A DNA stretch of 64,000 nucleotides from assembly GCA_000697355.1 (NCBI GenBank), contig JNEN01001249.1, positions 62,001 to 126,000 on the forward strand, read 5' to 3'. Origin of the DNA: Syncephalastrum monosporum B8922 (Eukaryota > Mucoromycota > Mucoromycetes > Mucorales > Syncephalastraceae). The notes beneath the pieces are model-generated. The model was not told where the DNA came from, made no database searches, and saw only the letters and a program-made list of their open reading frames with translations. A program made the position numbers and the translations under genes. Every line of letters starts with the position of its first letter. The first letter of the stretch is position 1. This document shows, in pieces, positions 1-11,265 of this stretch.

Positions 1-1128
1 CCTTTACGACTGCTCGAGTAAGTGTCTCCCTTCACGGTCTTTGTCATAGAAACTCATGCGATCTCCCGTTTACAGACGTGGATGACACGGGCCTCGCTAA
101 CGTGGCGCATTTCTGCCCCAACCTTAAAAAGCTTCGCCTGGACCTGTGCGGCAGGATGGTGTCGGACGTGCTCACACTGTATGCGAGCCATCTGCGTCAG
201 CTCACATCTCTGGAGCTGCAAGGTCCTTTCCTAGTCACGGCTGAGACATGGGTGTCCTTCTTTGAAAATGTCGGCGCTCGACTGACCGCGTTTGGCCTCT
301 CTGACACGTACCGCTTCACGGACGAGTGCATCGAGGCGCTTGTCCAGCACTGCCCTGAAATGACACGGCTGCGCCTGGCGGAGCTGGGCAAGATGCAAGA
401 CGGCTGGTTCGAGACGATCGGTCGGCTCGAGAAGCTCACGGCGCTCCAACTCGTAGGGACCGAGATGGCCAAGCAGGTGTTTACGCCCGAAGCCCTCACC
501 TCCTTATTGGCCAAAGTGGGCGGGCATCTCAAAGATCTCGCACTCGACGACTTTCCGCTGCTCAACGACGATGTCATCCTCGAAGGTATCCTCGCGCACT
601 GCCCGCATCTCAAGCGACTCAGTCTGCGCGGCGCAGAGCTCGTGACGCCCGAGGCCATGGTTAAGCTCTTTACAGAGTGGAAGACACTGACGCCTGGATG
701 TGGCCTGGAATACCTCAACCTCGAGCGGTGCACGCTCCTCGACGATGATGTACTCAAGGCCGTCATTTTCCACTCGGGCCGGACCCTCAAGGAGCTCAAC
801 GTCAACAGCTTAGAGATCATTTCCCAGGTGGGGTTCGAACGGATTGCAGGCGAGGGCGAGGGTCAGGATGGTCATGCCCTTGTGGCCTTGGAGCATCTCA
901 ACTGCGGCTTTGTGCGTTCCATGGATGATTATGCGCTCCAAAAGATCATCAAGACCTGTGCTGGGCTGAAGAAAGTCGAGGTGTACGGTTGCTCTCAGGT
1001 AACATTGAATGACATATATTCTTTTTCTTTTTTTTTCTTTCTTTCACTTTATACTAACAGATAGAATATAGCTGACGAATGATATCGTTCCTCCCCTGGG
1101 ACTCAAGATATTGGGTCGTGAAACGTGA
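1..1128 (+). CDS. RAD7: RAD7-like leucine-rich repeat DNA repair protein, 3' part
   Basis: The gene runs in from before the window; exons are 1-17, 76-998 and 1072-1128. The first donor is GTAAGT at 18 and the last intron has an ACTAAC branch site before the AG at 1071. The visible part is a series of leucine-rich repeats of the AMN1/RAD7 kind (for example CPNLKKLRLDLCGRM, HLKDLALDDFPLLNDDV, LEYLNLERCTLLDDDV), ending in LGLKILGRET. In yeast, Rad7 pairs with Rad16 and Elc1 in the nucleotide excision repair complex that searches non-transcribed chromatin for UV damage. The repeat spacing and the C-terminal tail favour Rad7 over an F-box LRR protein. The N-terminus, which would settle this, lies outside the window. 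Its 3' end is only 13 bases from the stop of the convergent proteasome gene. Confidence 0.72.
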
Positions 1129-1141
1129 TTTATTTCTGGGT

Positions 1142-2375
1142 TTAGTCCTCCATCTCATCGTTCAACGATTCCTGTAAAAAGAACAAAAAGGTGGGAAGAA
1201 AGAAACAAGTTAATCATGGCTCTTCCCTTGCTTGCTATAATAAAAGTTGCTAATCTTACCTTGGCGAGTCTTTCTGCTTCAGCCTTGATATCTTCCGGCA
1301 CGAAATGGTGCTTGTATTTTGATTCGGCGCAAATCCAGCTCAACTCGAGCTCAAAGTCTTTGTCCTTTGCATCATCGTGGCAGGTGTAGATACTAACAAA
1401 GAAATTGGACCAGTTAGCATCGAGTATACGTGTATACACATATATGTGAAAACGAAGTCGATGTCCGTACATGCGAGTGATCTCGTTGACAGCTTCCCGG
1501 ACCGTCATTTCTTCGAGCTTCAGCTTTTCAATCTCGGTCTTGGCTACCGACTTGCCCTTGCCAACAGCACAGCCGTGATAACCCTGGACATTGCATGAGT
1601 TGACTGCATAGCATAGCGCGATTATTATTTTTTTCATTTCTTACCCAGTATACACCGGAGGGCTCAATCATGTACAGCGAAGGCTCTTCACCGTTCATGA
1701 CACCGACGATTGTGCTGCAGCCAAAGGGGCGCACGCTAGAGTACAAGGTATAAGCCGAGACGTATTGTCCCAAGCGGTCGGCAATGGTCTATCCACCGAA
1801 ATGAGGCATGAGAAAGACGAAACTTTGGGTAGCTTTTTATCTTTTTGTGTGTGTGTACCTTGCCGGGAATGGGCTGTCGATAGATATCTCTCCAGGACTG
1901 GGCCTCGTCGCGTGCTCTTTTGACCAAGTGTCGACCATCTGCTATTAACCCTGCCGAAGCCTATCCAGAATAATTTAATGTGCGTGTTTATATACTCATG
2001 TGTATGAGAAAAGGGACACCGGCATGCGACTTACGATGCCAATGTGGAGATCTGCACTTTGGATACGTCGGTTGGCGCCAGGCACGAGCAGCTTGGATTG
2101 CACGAGTTTCTCGACGGCAAGCACGACACCGTCCTTGACACGTAAGCCGACCGCCGTACTTTTCCGATAGAAGTGGGTGTGAGCCTGGAACGTGCTGCCA
2201 TTGAAGACGACTTACCCGCTATTGTCGACGGCCTTGTTCGCGTATTCGACCTGAAAGACGCGGCCGTCAGGGGAGTATGTCGAAACCGACAGATCGTACT
2301 ATAATTCAAGAACACTTAAGAGCTGTCATTTGTAGCTGTTTAATAGCGGCTTACACCAGTGCCGATGGATGTCAT
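1142..2375 (-). CDS. PRE10: 20S proteasome subunit alpha7 (PSMA3/Pre10 type)
   Basis: Eight exons on the minus strand: 2355-2375, 2216-2298, 2035-2158, 1859-1960, 1645-1788, 1471-1583, 1260-1392 and 1142-1171. They join in frame to 249 residues, close to the 255 of human PSMA3. The protein opens with [20 protein letters not shown], the alpha-subunit signature, followed by [14 protein letters not shown]. Later come the conserved [13 protein letters not shown] and YMIEPSG stretches and [19 protein letters not shown] short acidic tail (ESLNDEMED) matches the acidic C-terminus typical of this subunit. Alpha subunits form the outer gate rings of the 20S core particle in cytosol and nucleus and are not catalytic. 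All exon joins fall where the family alignment is continuous, so the model is well supported. The start ATG is the only one that gives the standard N-terminus. Confidence 0.93.
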
Positions 2376-3034
2376 GATGTTAAAGAATGAGCGAGAGAGT
2401 GCGTGTGTGGTAGCGGACTAAGAACACCTAGATACGCATACGCGGCCTCCTCGCGCCCTAATCCAGTACGTGACGAAAATTACAAGTCACACCTTCATAG
2501 TCTCTGTATCCTCTAGATACTTGCATTTACTACACACAGACCGCCACGTGCAATTGTCTTTATCTCTTTCGTATATAGCAGTATAACGTTCTCCTAGTAG
2601 AACAGACTGGGAGCAGAAGACGCAATGTGTACGGACTTAGAAGCTGAAAAACAAGCACTTAGTTCCCGTATGCTGCGTTTCTGTTCCCGCATTCGGTCAA
2701 GGTCGAATAGCTCTGTTGCAGTTCGTATCCTGGCATACAGCACCTTCAAGCTGTAGTATGCATTGCTTGGAGTACAGTACCAGCGACCGTTGACCCAGCA
2801 ACACACGCTACATAATATACATGAAAATGAAATAGGTGTCAACTGCGGACGCAGTGAAGCATTGAAGAAGAAAGGGAAAAACATGAGCCAATCACATGGT
2901 ATATCTGAGTTTATTGCCAGAAAAGAGACACACACACAGAGATACAGATTCATTCGGTTTTGACATACCATAAGAAAAAGCATTCGTTCTTTCTCACCCA
3001 TATTTTTCTTAAAGAATAAGACGCGCACATCCTA
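2376..3034. other. Shared upstream region of two divergent genes
   Basis: About 660 bases separate the proteasome gene (-) from the Ssr4-like gene (+). Frames here are short and lack a start plus splice pattern that I could support. The interval should hold both promoters and 5' leaders. I see no clear TATA box. I looked for the proteasome-associated control element known from yeast and did not find a convincing copy. Confidence 0.5.
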
Positions 3035-4153
3035 ATGAGCCAACCTTATTATTACAATCAGCCCAATCCAATGGCATCGGCAGGACGCGGCATGAACCCT
3101 GCGCCCATGATGCCCCAGCCTTATATGCAACCATCTCCTTATCGAAACGTACAACAATCCGCCGCTGATGCTGCTTACAGAAAACGACAACAATCCAAGG
3201 TAACCTAAAGGCAGAAGCACTCGTTTGCCAGACACGTATTCAATCGTTTCGTACTACAGCAAGCACAACGACCAGGTGCAATGCAGCCCATGGAAGAAGC
3301 AGAAGAACCTTCAGGAGGTAATATTCATAAAAAGAGACGCGCTTCTGTTCTCGTTGAGTAGATCAGAGCACTCGATTGACACTGTATTAGATGAGCTCGA
3401 CGACATCTCTGCGCGTGACATTGCCATGGCACGATACAAGCGTAATCACGACTACCTGTCAGAGATCTTTACACCTTACAACGCTTGTAAGTTCCATCGC
3501 TGGACGATCGTATTGTCCTGTTTGTTTGTACTCATTACGTTTTTCTTCTAGCCTCAATCATACCACCACCTTTTGAAGCACCACAGAACAAAGACGACCT
3601 GAAAAAGATGATTGTAAGTCTTTTCATGGGGATCATTTCTCTGAGCTGATAATTTCAATAGGAAGAACAAGAAGCATTGATGCAAGAACGCGAGGAGAGC
3701 AGTAAAGCCCGGCTGGCCGAGTTTACGGAAAAGCGCAAAGAATACTGGCAGTTGACAGAAAAGATGAAGCAGGCGAGTAGCCTCGAGGCAATCAACGCAT
3801 CGGCACGCAGCTACGAACAGTTTATGGAGGCCAAGCTTGAGCACAACACGGACACGAAACGCACGGTCCAGATTCCTGGCGTCGAAGAAGACCCGGAACC
3901 GGTACCGGCCAAGGCGCCACAGGAGATCAGCACACACCCGAGCAGCGACCCGAGTGGCTACCAAGCCTTGCCGGCCGAGAGCAACCCGTTTGGCTATACC
4001 GAAGCCAAGCAGGATACACCGGCCGGCAATGAGGATACCAACAGCGACCACTTCTTCGACGAGATGGTCAACACCAACGACGACGAGGGCGGAAGCGTAA
4101 GCGAGTTTTTAAATACGAATGACATGGACTTTGAGCAGACGAAACCTGAATAA
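3035..4153 (+). CDS. ssr4: Ssr4-like SWI/SNF and RSC remodelling complex subunit
   Basis: Exons 3035-3199, 3260-3317, 3391-3486, 3552-3613 and 3662-4153 join to 290 residues. The N-terminal 75 residues are low-complexity and rich in Gln, Pro, Met and Tyr. The core from about residue 75 reads DELDDISARDIAMARYKRNHDYLSEIFTPYN, which resembles the fungal Ssr4 C-terminal domain. Next is a Glu/Lys-rich predicted helix (about residues 125-190, starting EEQEALMQEREE) and an acidic tail with DDEGGSVSEFLNTNDMDFEQ, a possible activation-like segment. In fission yeast Ssr4 belongs to both the SWI/SNF and RSC nucleosome remodellers. The assignment is from memory of that motif, and the protein is shorter than ascomycete Ssr4, so an uncharacterised nuclear coiled-coil protein remains possible. 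Exon 5 alone carries most of the helical and acidic part. Confidence 0.6.
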
Positions 4154-4390
4154 ATAACTAAATAAATAAAAAGCACGTCTGTTTAATGCATAAAAAAGGG
4201 ACGACATTCACCGAGGTGAAAGGGGTGGGGGGGGGGTTTTCGTTGAGGGTTGTCTGAATTCAGCGGGAAGAGAGTGTGGGTGGAGTGGCGGGACGAAGAT
4301 AATAAAATCACATCTTTTGGACAACTTTTTGCGCGTGCGGCGTCTACCATAGACAAAAAGGTTGTACGATCCAACGGTGCCGACCCTTTT

Positions 4391-7300
4391 ATGAAGCAAA
4401 ACGCGCTGCCCTCCTTTCGGCAAGGAGGACTGTCATTGTCGAGTCTCAATGTGCCTCGCCGATACCACCTGCCTATAATCCTGCTACGGACCCTGTCCCT
4501 TTTGCCGTCCATCCTCGGCGCCATCACGAGTATACAGAAAGCGAGCAATGTCCCTACGCGTGATGCAGGCGGCGCCATCTACTTGCAGCCGACCCAGGCA
4601 GACTTCTGGGTGGCCAATCTCTGGGTAGGGAGTGTATATCAGCGAATGGTGGGAGAGGACTGGATAATAATACAGAGTAGTGTATGCTCGCCGGGTACTG
4701 GAGCTGGATCCTTACCACGAGCATGATGCGCCGATGGTTATACCACTACGAGTTCAGCAATGCGGTTGTGCGGCTCGTGACGCTGACGGTCATCAACTGG
4801 TCTGTGTCTGCGTTTGTGTCGACCAAGATCGACTCGCCCATCCAGAGCTGGATCATCCTCTGCTGCATCCTGCTCGTCTCGAACGTCCTCAAGCTGTGCT
4901 TTGCCTCTAGCCCCAAATACCACCAGAAGGCCGAGGACGTGCAAAGCCCGCGCATTAACCTCAAGTCGACCGCCGTCAAGGTCCTCGTCCTGCCTCTCTC
5001 CGCCGTCACCTTCCTGACCATGTTCGTCGCCCTGCAGCAGATGGACCGTCTGCAGTACACCACCTCGCAGCGCATGCACCAGCCCGTCCAGCTCAACACC
5101 CACCTCGCCCAGCCCGCTTCGACCCTCGTCCTGATCGTCTCGTCTTGGTCGGCCCAGAGCGCTCTGCGACGCCAAGCCTTGCGCGACACCTCGCTGCGCT
5201 TGGCCAGCGGACTCAACTACCGCTTCGTGCTCGGGCAGCCGCCATCGGCGCGCACGCAGATGACCACCGGCGCCAGGCTCAAGGCCGAGGCCGACCAGTA
5301 CGGCGACATGCTCGTCGTGCCTGCCTCGGACCTGGCCGTCCATGAGAGCCGCAAGGTGTTCGAGGCCTTGCGATGGGCAGATCAGATGGATTTCGACTAC
5401 CTCGTCAAGACAAAGGACGACGTGTTTGTGCGCTGGGACACCCTCCAGCGTGAACTACGGGAACAGGGCCCACAAAAAGCGTACTGGCGCGGTCTGACCT
5501 ACAGGTAAGAAAGAGACAAACACAGTGAATTGCCCCCCCCCCAACCCTCGCACCATGTCTGTTCGTCGCGCTCATCCTCGCTTGACCCGTAGAAATATGC
5601 CCCCGGATGCACTGGGAGCAGACAAGAGCATCGCTGTCGACTATGATCTTCCCATCCTGCCCGCCTACACCTCCGGTACGCTTACCATCCTCTCGCGGGA
5701 CGTGATACACGCCATCGTCGGTCTCACCACCCCGCAACGCTTCATCGCTGCCGAGGACCGCAACCTCGCCGTGTGGCTCTTTGGATACGACATCAAGCCC
5801 ATCCACGACCGACGGATACAGCATGGCGCCGGCTGCGAGAACGACCTGCTCGCCAAGCAGACCGACCCAAATGGCATGCGCGCCCTCTACGACAATGTCG
5901 CGGAGCACCGCGACCTCTGCACCGGTCTGGATACGTCGTCGTGCTCGCTCTGCTACTCCTGCCACGGCAAAAAAGACGATTGGCGCGCCAACCCCTTCCA
6001 CGAGCTCGTGTGTGACCCCTACAAGGGCGTCATGCTCCGCCAGCAACCGACCTACCAAAAGGTCTCGGGCGCCAAGGTCAAGGACGAGCTGGCACCCTCC
6101 GTCATTGGCGAGAACGATGCATGGATCATTGACGATATTCTGTCGCAGCGGACAAGCAAGTATTCGGAAACCGCCGATTGGCATCTGCTGTACTGGGTGT
6201 GTTGGACGAGCGACCCGTCCACGTTCACGGACCGGCACTGGCGCGCCCTCGAGCTGGTCTGGATCCACGAACCGCGCGCAGTCATCTTCATGATCTCGAA
6301 CACGCTGCCCAAGGACTTCTTCAAGGACTACACCGCGCAAGGCTACAACGTCCATGTGGTGCACTTCAACAAGGAGAACCTGCTCAGCTGGCACTGGTAC
6401 TTTGGCCCCAGCACTCGCGACTGGCTGCTCGACTGGGACCGCTGGGAGAAGGGCACCTTCTTCTACTGGCACTTGACCGACTATGTGCGTCTCCTGCTGC
6501 TTTACAACTACGGCGGCACCTACATGGACATGGATGCGCTCTGGATCCGCGTCCCGCCCGACTCGGAGCTGGAGTTCATCGGGTCCGACTACACCAGCCT
6601 GGCCAGCGACCTCGAGTGGACCCTCGACGAGGACGGCCTGTATCTGCCACAGGGCCTGATGCGTTTCAAGCGGGGCTGGTCACTCTTCCGTGAGATGTGC
6701 GAGTACGCCTTCGCGCCGCACTCGTACGACCCCGGATGCTTCAACTGCCATGGCCCCAAAGCCATCACGTCCTACGTGAAAGAGCACCGCGCCGCGCTCG
6801 AGTCCGCCGGCTTCACCATCCTGCCGCGCGAGGTCCTCTACCCCGCGAGCTATCTGGAGGTCCACAAGTACCTCCTGACCAACCCGCTTGCCGAGCAAGA
6901 GCTCAAGACCAAGATCGTCGTCAACAGCTGGAACATCCATCTCTTTGGCAAGATGACCAACCACCTCCCCATCGAAAAAGACAGCCTGGTCGACCACGTC
7001 CTGCGCCGATTCGACCTCGACGTCCCGCACCGCGATGCCAAGACCCAGGAGGTGATCAGCTCGTCCGGAGACTACACCGTCCCGCTGTCCCTGATCGGCC
7101 CGCGTAACTATGTCTACCGCGCCGCGTCGCCCTTCTCTCGTATCTCCCCCGACTCGCCCCAGATGCGCCGCAAAGCGCTGCAGCGGTCTGCCGCCGGCAA
7201 GTTCCAGGGCCTGGATGTCCTCTATGTCCGCGGCGGGCCCGCCCAGATCGCGCGCGCCACCGTTGAAGTCGAAGTCGCGTTTGGCAAGATCGCTCTCGAC

Positions 7301-7534
7301 GCGGCCGAGCCATCCAATAAGCAGACGGTCACGCTGTCCAACACGTCCAAAAAGGAGCTCAACGTCCTGCTCAACAGTCTCACGTACCAGCCTAGCCCGC
7401 TCTTGGCCGCCAACGGCGGGCGCGATCGCATGAGTGTGACCGTCACCCTGGACGGCCATGTGCCGGACGAAATTCTCGTCGATGTGATTGTGGTCGAAGA
7501 AGAAGAGGATGTGGATGACGAGGGAGTTCTCTAG
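4391..7534 (+). CDS. Multi-pass GT31-GT32 glycosyltransferase fusion
   Basis: Exons 4391-4624, 4681-5504 and 5593-7534 give 999 residues. Residues 1-200 contain about five hydrophobic segments (roughly 28-50, 70-92, 106-125, 130-150, 175-195), so the N-terminus is polytopic rather than the single anchor usual for Golgi transferases. Residues about 215-430 look like a GT31 (beta-1,3-galactosyltransferase-type) domain, with DYLVKTKDDVFVRWD giving the metal-binding DDV near 324. Residues about 520-790 look like GT32, the DXD sugar-binding family, with LLYNYGGTYMDMDALW placing DMD near 665. The last 150 residues (GPRNYVYRAAS onward) look like a beta-sandwich and end in an acidic tail. The domains share one frame: the long third exon carries the end of GT31 and all of GT32, so this is not two genes read together. 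Substrate is unknown; a Golgi role in making mixed-linkage glycans or cell-wall polymer is an inference. The start ATG is the first in frame. Confidence 0.8.
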
Positions 7535-7958
7535 ATAATACTCATGGTCCTTTTCCCTTTTTCTTTTTACACCACGCTACCCCCTACACACACACACAGT
7601 CTCTCTCTCTCACACACACACACATCACACACGCATACTCACACCTTCATAATTATCCGCCACGCCCTTCGCATTATGTTTTAATATTTTTGCTTTTTTT
7701 TCCATGCTTGATGCAAAAAAGACCTCCTTGTTTCTGCCGCATTTCTGCTACAGGCAATCTTTACCATTAAACTTTTGCTTTCCATTGTTGATTTTTTCAA
7801 GCACGAAACAGACGTTCTAGCATGCAAATCACGCTTAAAGAAAAGAATAGACAGATGGTTTTTTATTGAATGATAGAGCTACAGCAGAAATAAAATAAGA
7901 ATAAGAATAAGAGACACATTTCTTCGCATGCATCTTCTCTCTCTGTCTCTCTCTATGA
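7535..7958. other. Convergent 3' region with CA/CT microsatellite
   Basis: This is the shared 3' flank of the glycosyltransferase (+) and chitinase (-). It has runs of CA and CT (7586-7625) and T-rich stretches, with AATAAAA-like sequence on the minus strand side near 7890. No coding signal is visible. Confidence 0.6.
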
Positions 7959-9384
7959 CTAAGATAGGAACTTGGCAACTTCGTTCAGGAGCTCATTGTT
8001 ACTCGAATCCTCGTCGACAGACCAGACCATGAGGCCGCCCAAGTTCTGAGACTGGGCGTACTGGACCTTGAGTGCAATAGACTGCGGATCATCGTACGAG
8101 ATAAAAACCTTGTTGGTCGGGTTGAAGAGCCAGGGCGTCTGCGTGATATTGTCCCAGCGGCGGATCCAGGGCGAGGCAGCCGTGGTAGGCGTGGTCAGGA
8201 CACCTTGGGAGCGGAGATTACCGTAGCGCCATACGCCGGACAGACCACCGGGATCCTTGGAGCAGTAAGGATCCTGCCAGTACGCATCATACGAGTCCCC
8301 TTGGGGCGGATTGCCTTGGACCTGGGGTTGATATTGGTTCGTGTTCGTCATGTCCACCGTGGCAGCTACATAAAAACGAGAACAATAGAAGGATACGAGA
8401 TGAATACAAAGAAGAAGAAAAAAAAGGACGAGAGGACGACTTACTGGCCGAGCGACCGTAAAAGGCGAGGCCGGGCGCAATCTTGCTCGCAGGCACGCCC
8501 GCCTTGAGCCAGTTCTGGATACCCGAGACAAAGCTATCAGCATCGCCATGACCGGGCTCGAAATTGAGCGGCGCGTTCGGGCCGCTGGTCGAGTTGAACG
8601 CGCCATTGATATCGTAGGTCATGATATTGATCCGGTCAAGCGCATCCGCAAAAGCGGACACATCCTTCATCTTGCCCGACGGCGTATCGAAGGTCTGAAC
8701 GTGGGCTGCGATCGTGATCTCCTTGGTCGTGTTAAAGTTGGCCTGGAGCGCTTCGCGCAGTTCTTTGATCAACTGGAGGTAGTTGTTGGCGTCGTTGGCC
8801 AGATCGACCGCATTGCAGCCTGCGCCCTGACGGCCCGGGTACTCCCAATCGAGGTCGACGCCGTCCGTGTTGTATTGCTTGATCTGATCCACGTTCCACT
8901 TTATAAAGTTAGCGCGTGAGGCTGCGCTGGCAGCCATAGTGCCAAAGGTAACGCAACCGGACCAGCCGCCGACCGAGATGAGGACTTTGGCGTTCTTGGC
9001 ATGCGCGGCCTGCACCAAAGTCGGGAGCTGGCTCTGTACTGCCCAATCGTCCGTCCACTGCGGCGTGTCGCCCGTGGGTAGGATGGCAAAGGCATAGTTG
9101 ATGTGCGTGTAGCGCGAGAAGTCAATGTTGGTCACTAATATTTCTCGTGTGAGTAGCTTGCTAGTCTGAGTTGCTAGATGGACATGTGCTTACCAGGCCA
9201 ACGCGCATACAGCCCTAATGAAGACAAGAAGACACATTCTTAGTAAGTATACCAACATATCTGACTGGTATGACATACAATTGGGAAAGTAACCGACGAG
9301 AGCCTTGTCAGCGGCCAGCGTCTTTGGTAGCGACGCGAGGGAGACAAGAGCACCAAAAATAAGCGGCAACGTGGAGAGCTTCAT
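7959..9384 (-). CDS. Secreted GH18 chitinase
   Basis: Exons 9279-9384, 9194-9214, 8445-9134 and 7959-8365 give 407 residues. The first 24 residues (MKLSTLPLIFGALVSLASLP then KTLA) are a signal peptide; the mature chain starts near ADKALVGYFPNW, the first strand of the GH18 barrel. The substrate-binding strand LISVGGWSG is at about 94-102. The catalytic DxxDxDxE motif is DGVDLDWE, with the acid/base Glu at about 140. Later strands include INIMTYDING and GLMVWSVDEDS. There is no chitin-binding module or Ser/Thr linker, so it is a single-domain endo- or exochitinase that cuts beta-1,4-GlcNAc chains outside the cell, in nutrition or wall remodelling. One exon is only 21 bases (WLYARWP). The size and the LPKTLAADKALVGYFPNW start suit the fungal group related to bacterial-type chitinases. 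A TATA-like site lies about 70 bases upstream. Confidence 0.92.
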
Positions 9385-11265
9385 TCAGATGAGCTTTTTT
9401 CTTGCTTGTTGGATTGTTTTATAATGGTCGACAACACCCTCGCTCGCGCTTTTTATACCTTTTCAACTACTGCTATTTTTTTCCCAGAGCATCGCCTTCC
9501 CGCTAACTGCCCGCTTCACTCTTTTTCCTTGGTCCCGTCTTCGTGAGGTTACACATCGAGCTGGAGACAACACTTCACCTCATCATTGAACCCGCACGCC
9601 TGTGCTCTCACATGCCCCTATCACACTTATTGCTGACGCCATTCTAGGTATCTGTAGGACATGTGCGAATGTACGTAATGAACACAGGCTTGCTTAGTTT
9701 ACGACCCTGAGTGGAATTTTATTTTCTTTGCGTGACCCTTGTGTGTACGTAATACACTTTGTGCACATAACGCGCGGGTGTGTCCAAGGGTCCACAGCGA
9801 TGATGACAAATACACATAGACGGCGCAGACATACGGTGTAGACACATTACAAATGTGGGCGGCATAAAGGTGAACGGTGGTAACCGTTCATCCCAAATAT
9901 GTCATCCCGATACATTCTCGATTGTCTGGTTGATATTCTGGCATTGTTTGCAAAACAAAAAAGGCGACACCTGCCGTGTTGACCAAAAAGAGAGTCAGCA
10001 TCGAGACCGAGGTAAGGGAAAAATGACCCTGAGAAAAAAAAAAAGGGCGAGGGAAACAGGGTTCGATTTTCAGGGTGCGCAAAGCAAAAAGACATATCAA
10101 AGTGGATATCGTTGGTCATCATCATCCTGATTATAGAGCCACAGGATATCACTCTTATTGGTAAACATGTGGTATCAAAAAACACGAAACAAAAATGATC
10201 AGAAAAAGGATAGGCATCCGCGCGATCATTTCCATATTTACGCGTCATATCGAATTATTTTGGGATTTATTGAATCCATGTGCCGACTTATTGCTATGTT
10301 CTTGACTGGGTACCATCATGATCAAGACGTGTGATAGCAGCATCTGATGAGAGAGCAAGTAGAACACAGATTAGTTTCAAGTATCCATTCCATCCTTCTA
10401 GGGCCGGGGCCCCCACTCGTCCCTTAAAGTAATGTCTTTTCTTTTGTCATCAGGACAAGAAGTAGGGCGCATGTACCACTTGCATATTATTACTTGTACC
10501 TGGGCAAATAAGTTTGCATAATGCAGGTTTGCATAATACATCACATTTTTAAGGAAATCTGTGTACCCAATTTTTTTTGTGTATGTCTTTGTGTTCGCGG
10601 GCCCCTTTTCCAGCGTCCGTGGTTCAAAAAAGGCAGTGGAAGAAAGTAGAAGAAAAAAAAACGTCAACGTCCGATACCCGTTGCCTCGGTTTTCGCATGA
10701 TGGACACATGCCCGGAGGAAGAGCTGTCTTCGCATCTGTCAATGAGTATAGACTCCATCAATGATAGAACAGAGAACGGAGCAAGAATAAAGAGTTTAGC
10801 TCCATATGGACGTCATATCTTCAAATAGTCAAATGAGGCTGGAAGCGAGAAAACTGCAAAAACGACGAGACAAAAAAAGAAAAAGATTAACTGCGAGCAA
10901 CTATTTTATTATGTTTTATAAACCTAGGGCATGAAAAGGAAAAAAGAAAAAAATCGCCCTGGGACAGCGAGTAAAAGGTAACTTAAGTATGAAGAAGAGG
11001 GGTATTTACGAGGTTCATAAGAGGAACATAATAAAGATCGTTGAGACAGATAGAGAGGGAGAGAGAGTTTGGAGAGGTTTGTGGGAAAAGGGTGAAATAA
11101 TAGTGGTACTACTGAAAAGATAAGGGAAAAGGGGGGGATAGGAGGGGAGGAAAAAATGTCTATGTATGGGAGGAGAGGTATGAATTCGAATGCTAAAGAT
11201 GTTGCAGAGGAAGGTGAAGAAAGATTGGAGAAACAACGGGGTGGATGGGATGCGAAAAAAAGAAT
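9385..11265. other. Gene-poor interval between chitinase and IQ-motif gene
   Basis: About 1.9 kb. It contains the chitinase promoter on the left and the 3' flank of the minus-strand IQ gene on the right (purine-rich, many GAGAG and poly-A runs around 10,850-11,150). Open frames such as 9855-10130 (+) and 10398-10742 (-) have no recognisable motif, no splice partners and low-complexity composition. I treat the interval as non-coding. Confidence 0.5.
9451..9457 (-). promoter_or_regulatory. TATA-like box of the chitinase gene
   Basis: On the minus strand the sequence reads GGTATAAAAAGCG, 67-73 bases before the chitinase ATG. Spacing fits a short 5' leader. Position and match are seen directly; use in vivo is inferred. 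Confidence 0.5.

Noticed and set aside
5405..6472. Long minus-strand frame of 355 codons opposite the glycosyltransferase
   Set aside because: It is the antisense shadow of a GC-rich coding exon; the plus frame carries clear family motifs.
10050..10075. GGGTTCGATTTT as a possible tRNA B box
   Set aside because: No A box or cloverleaf could be folded around it.
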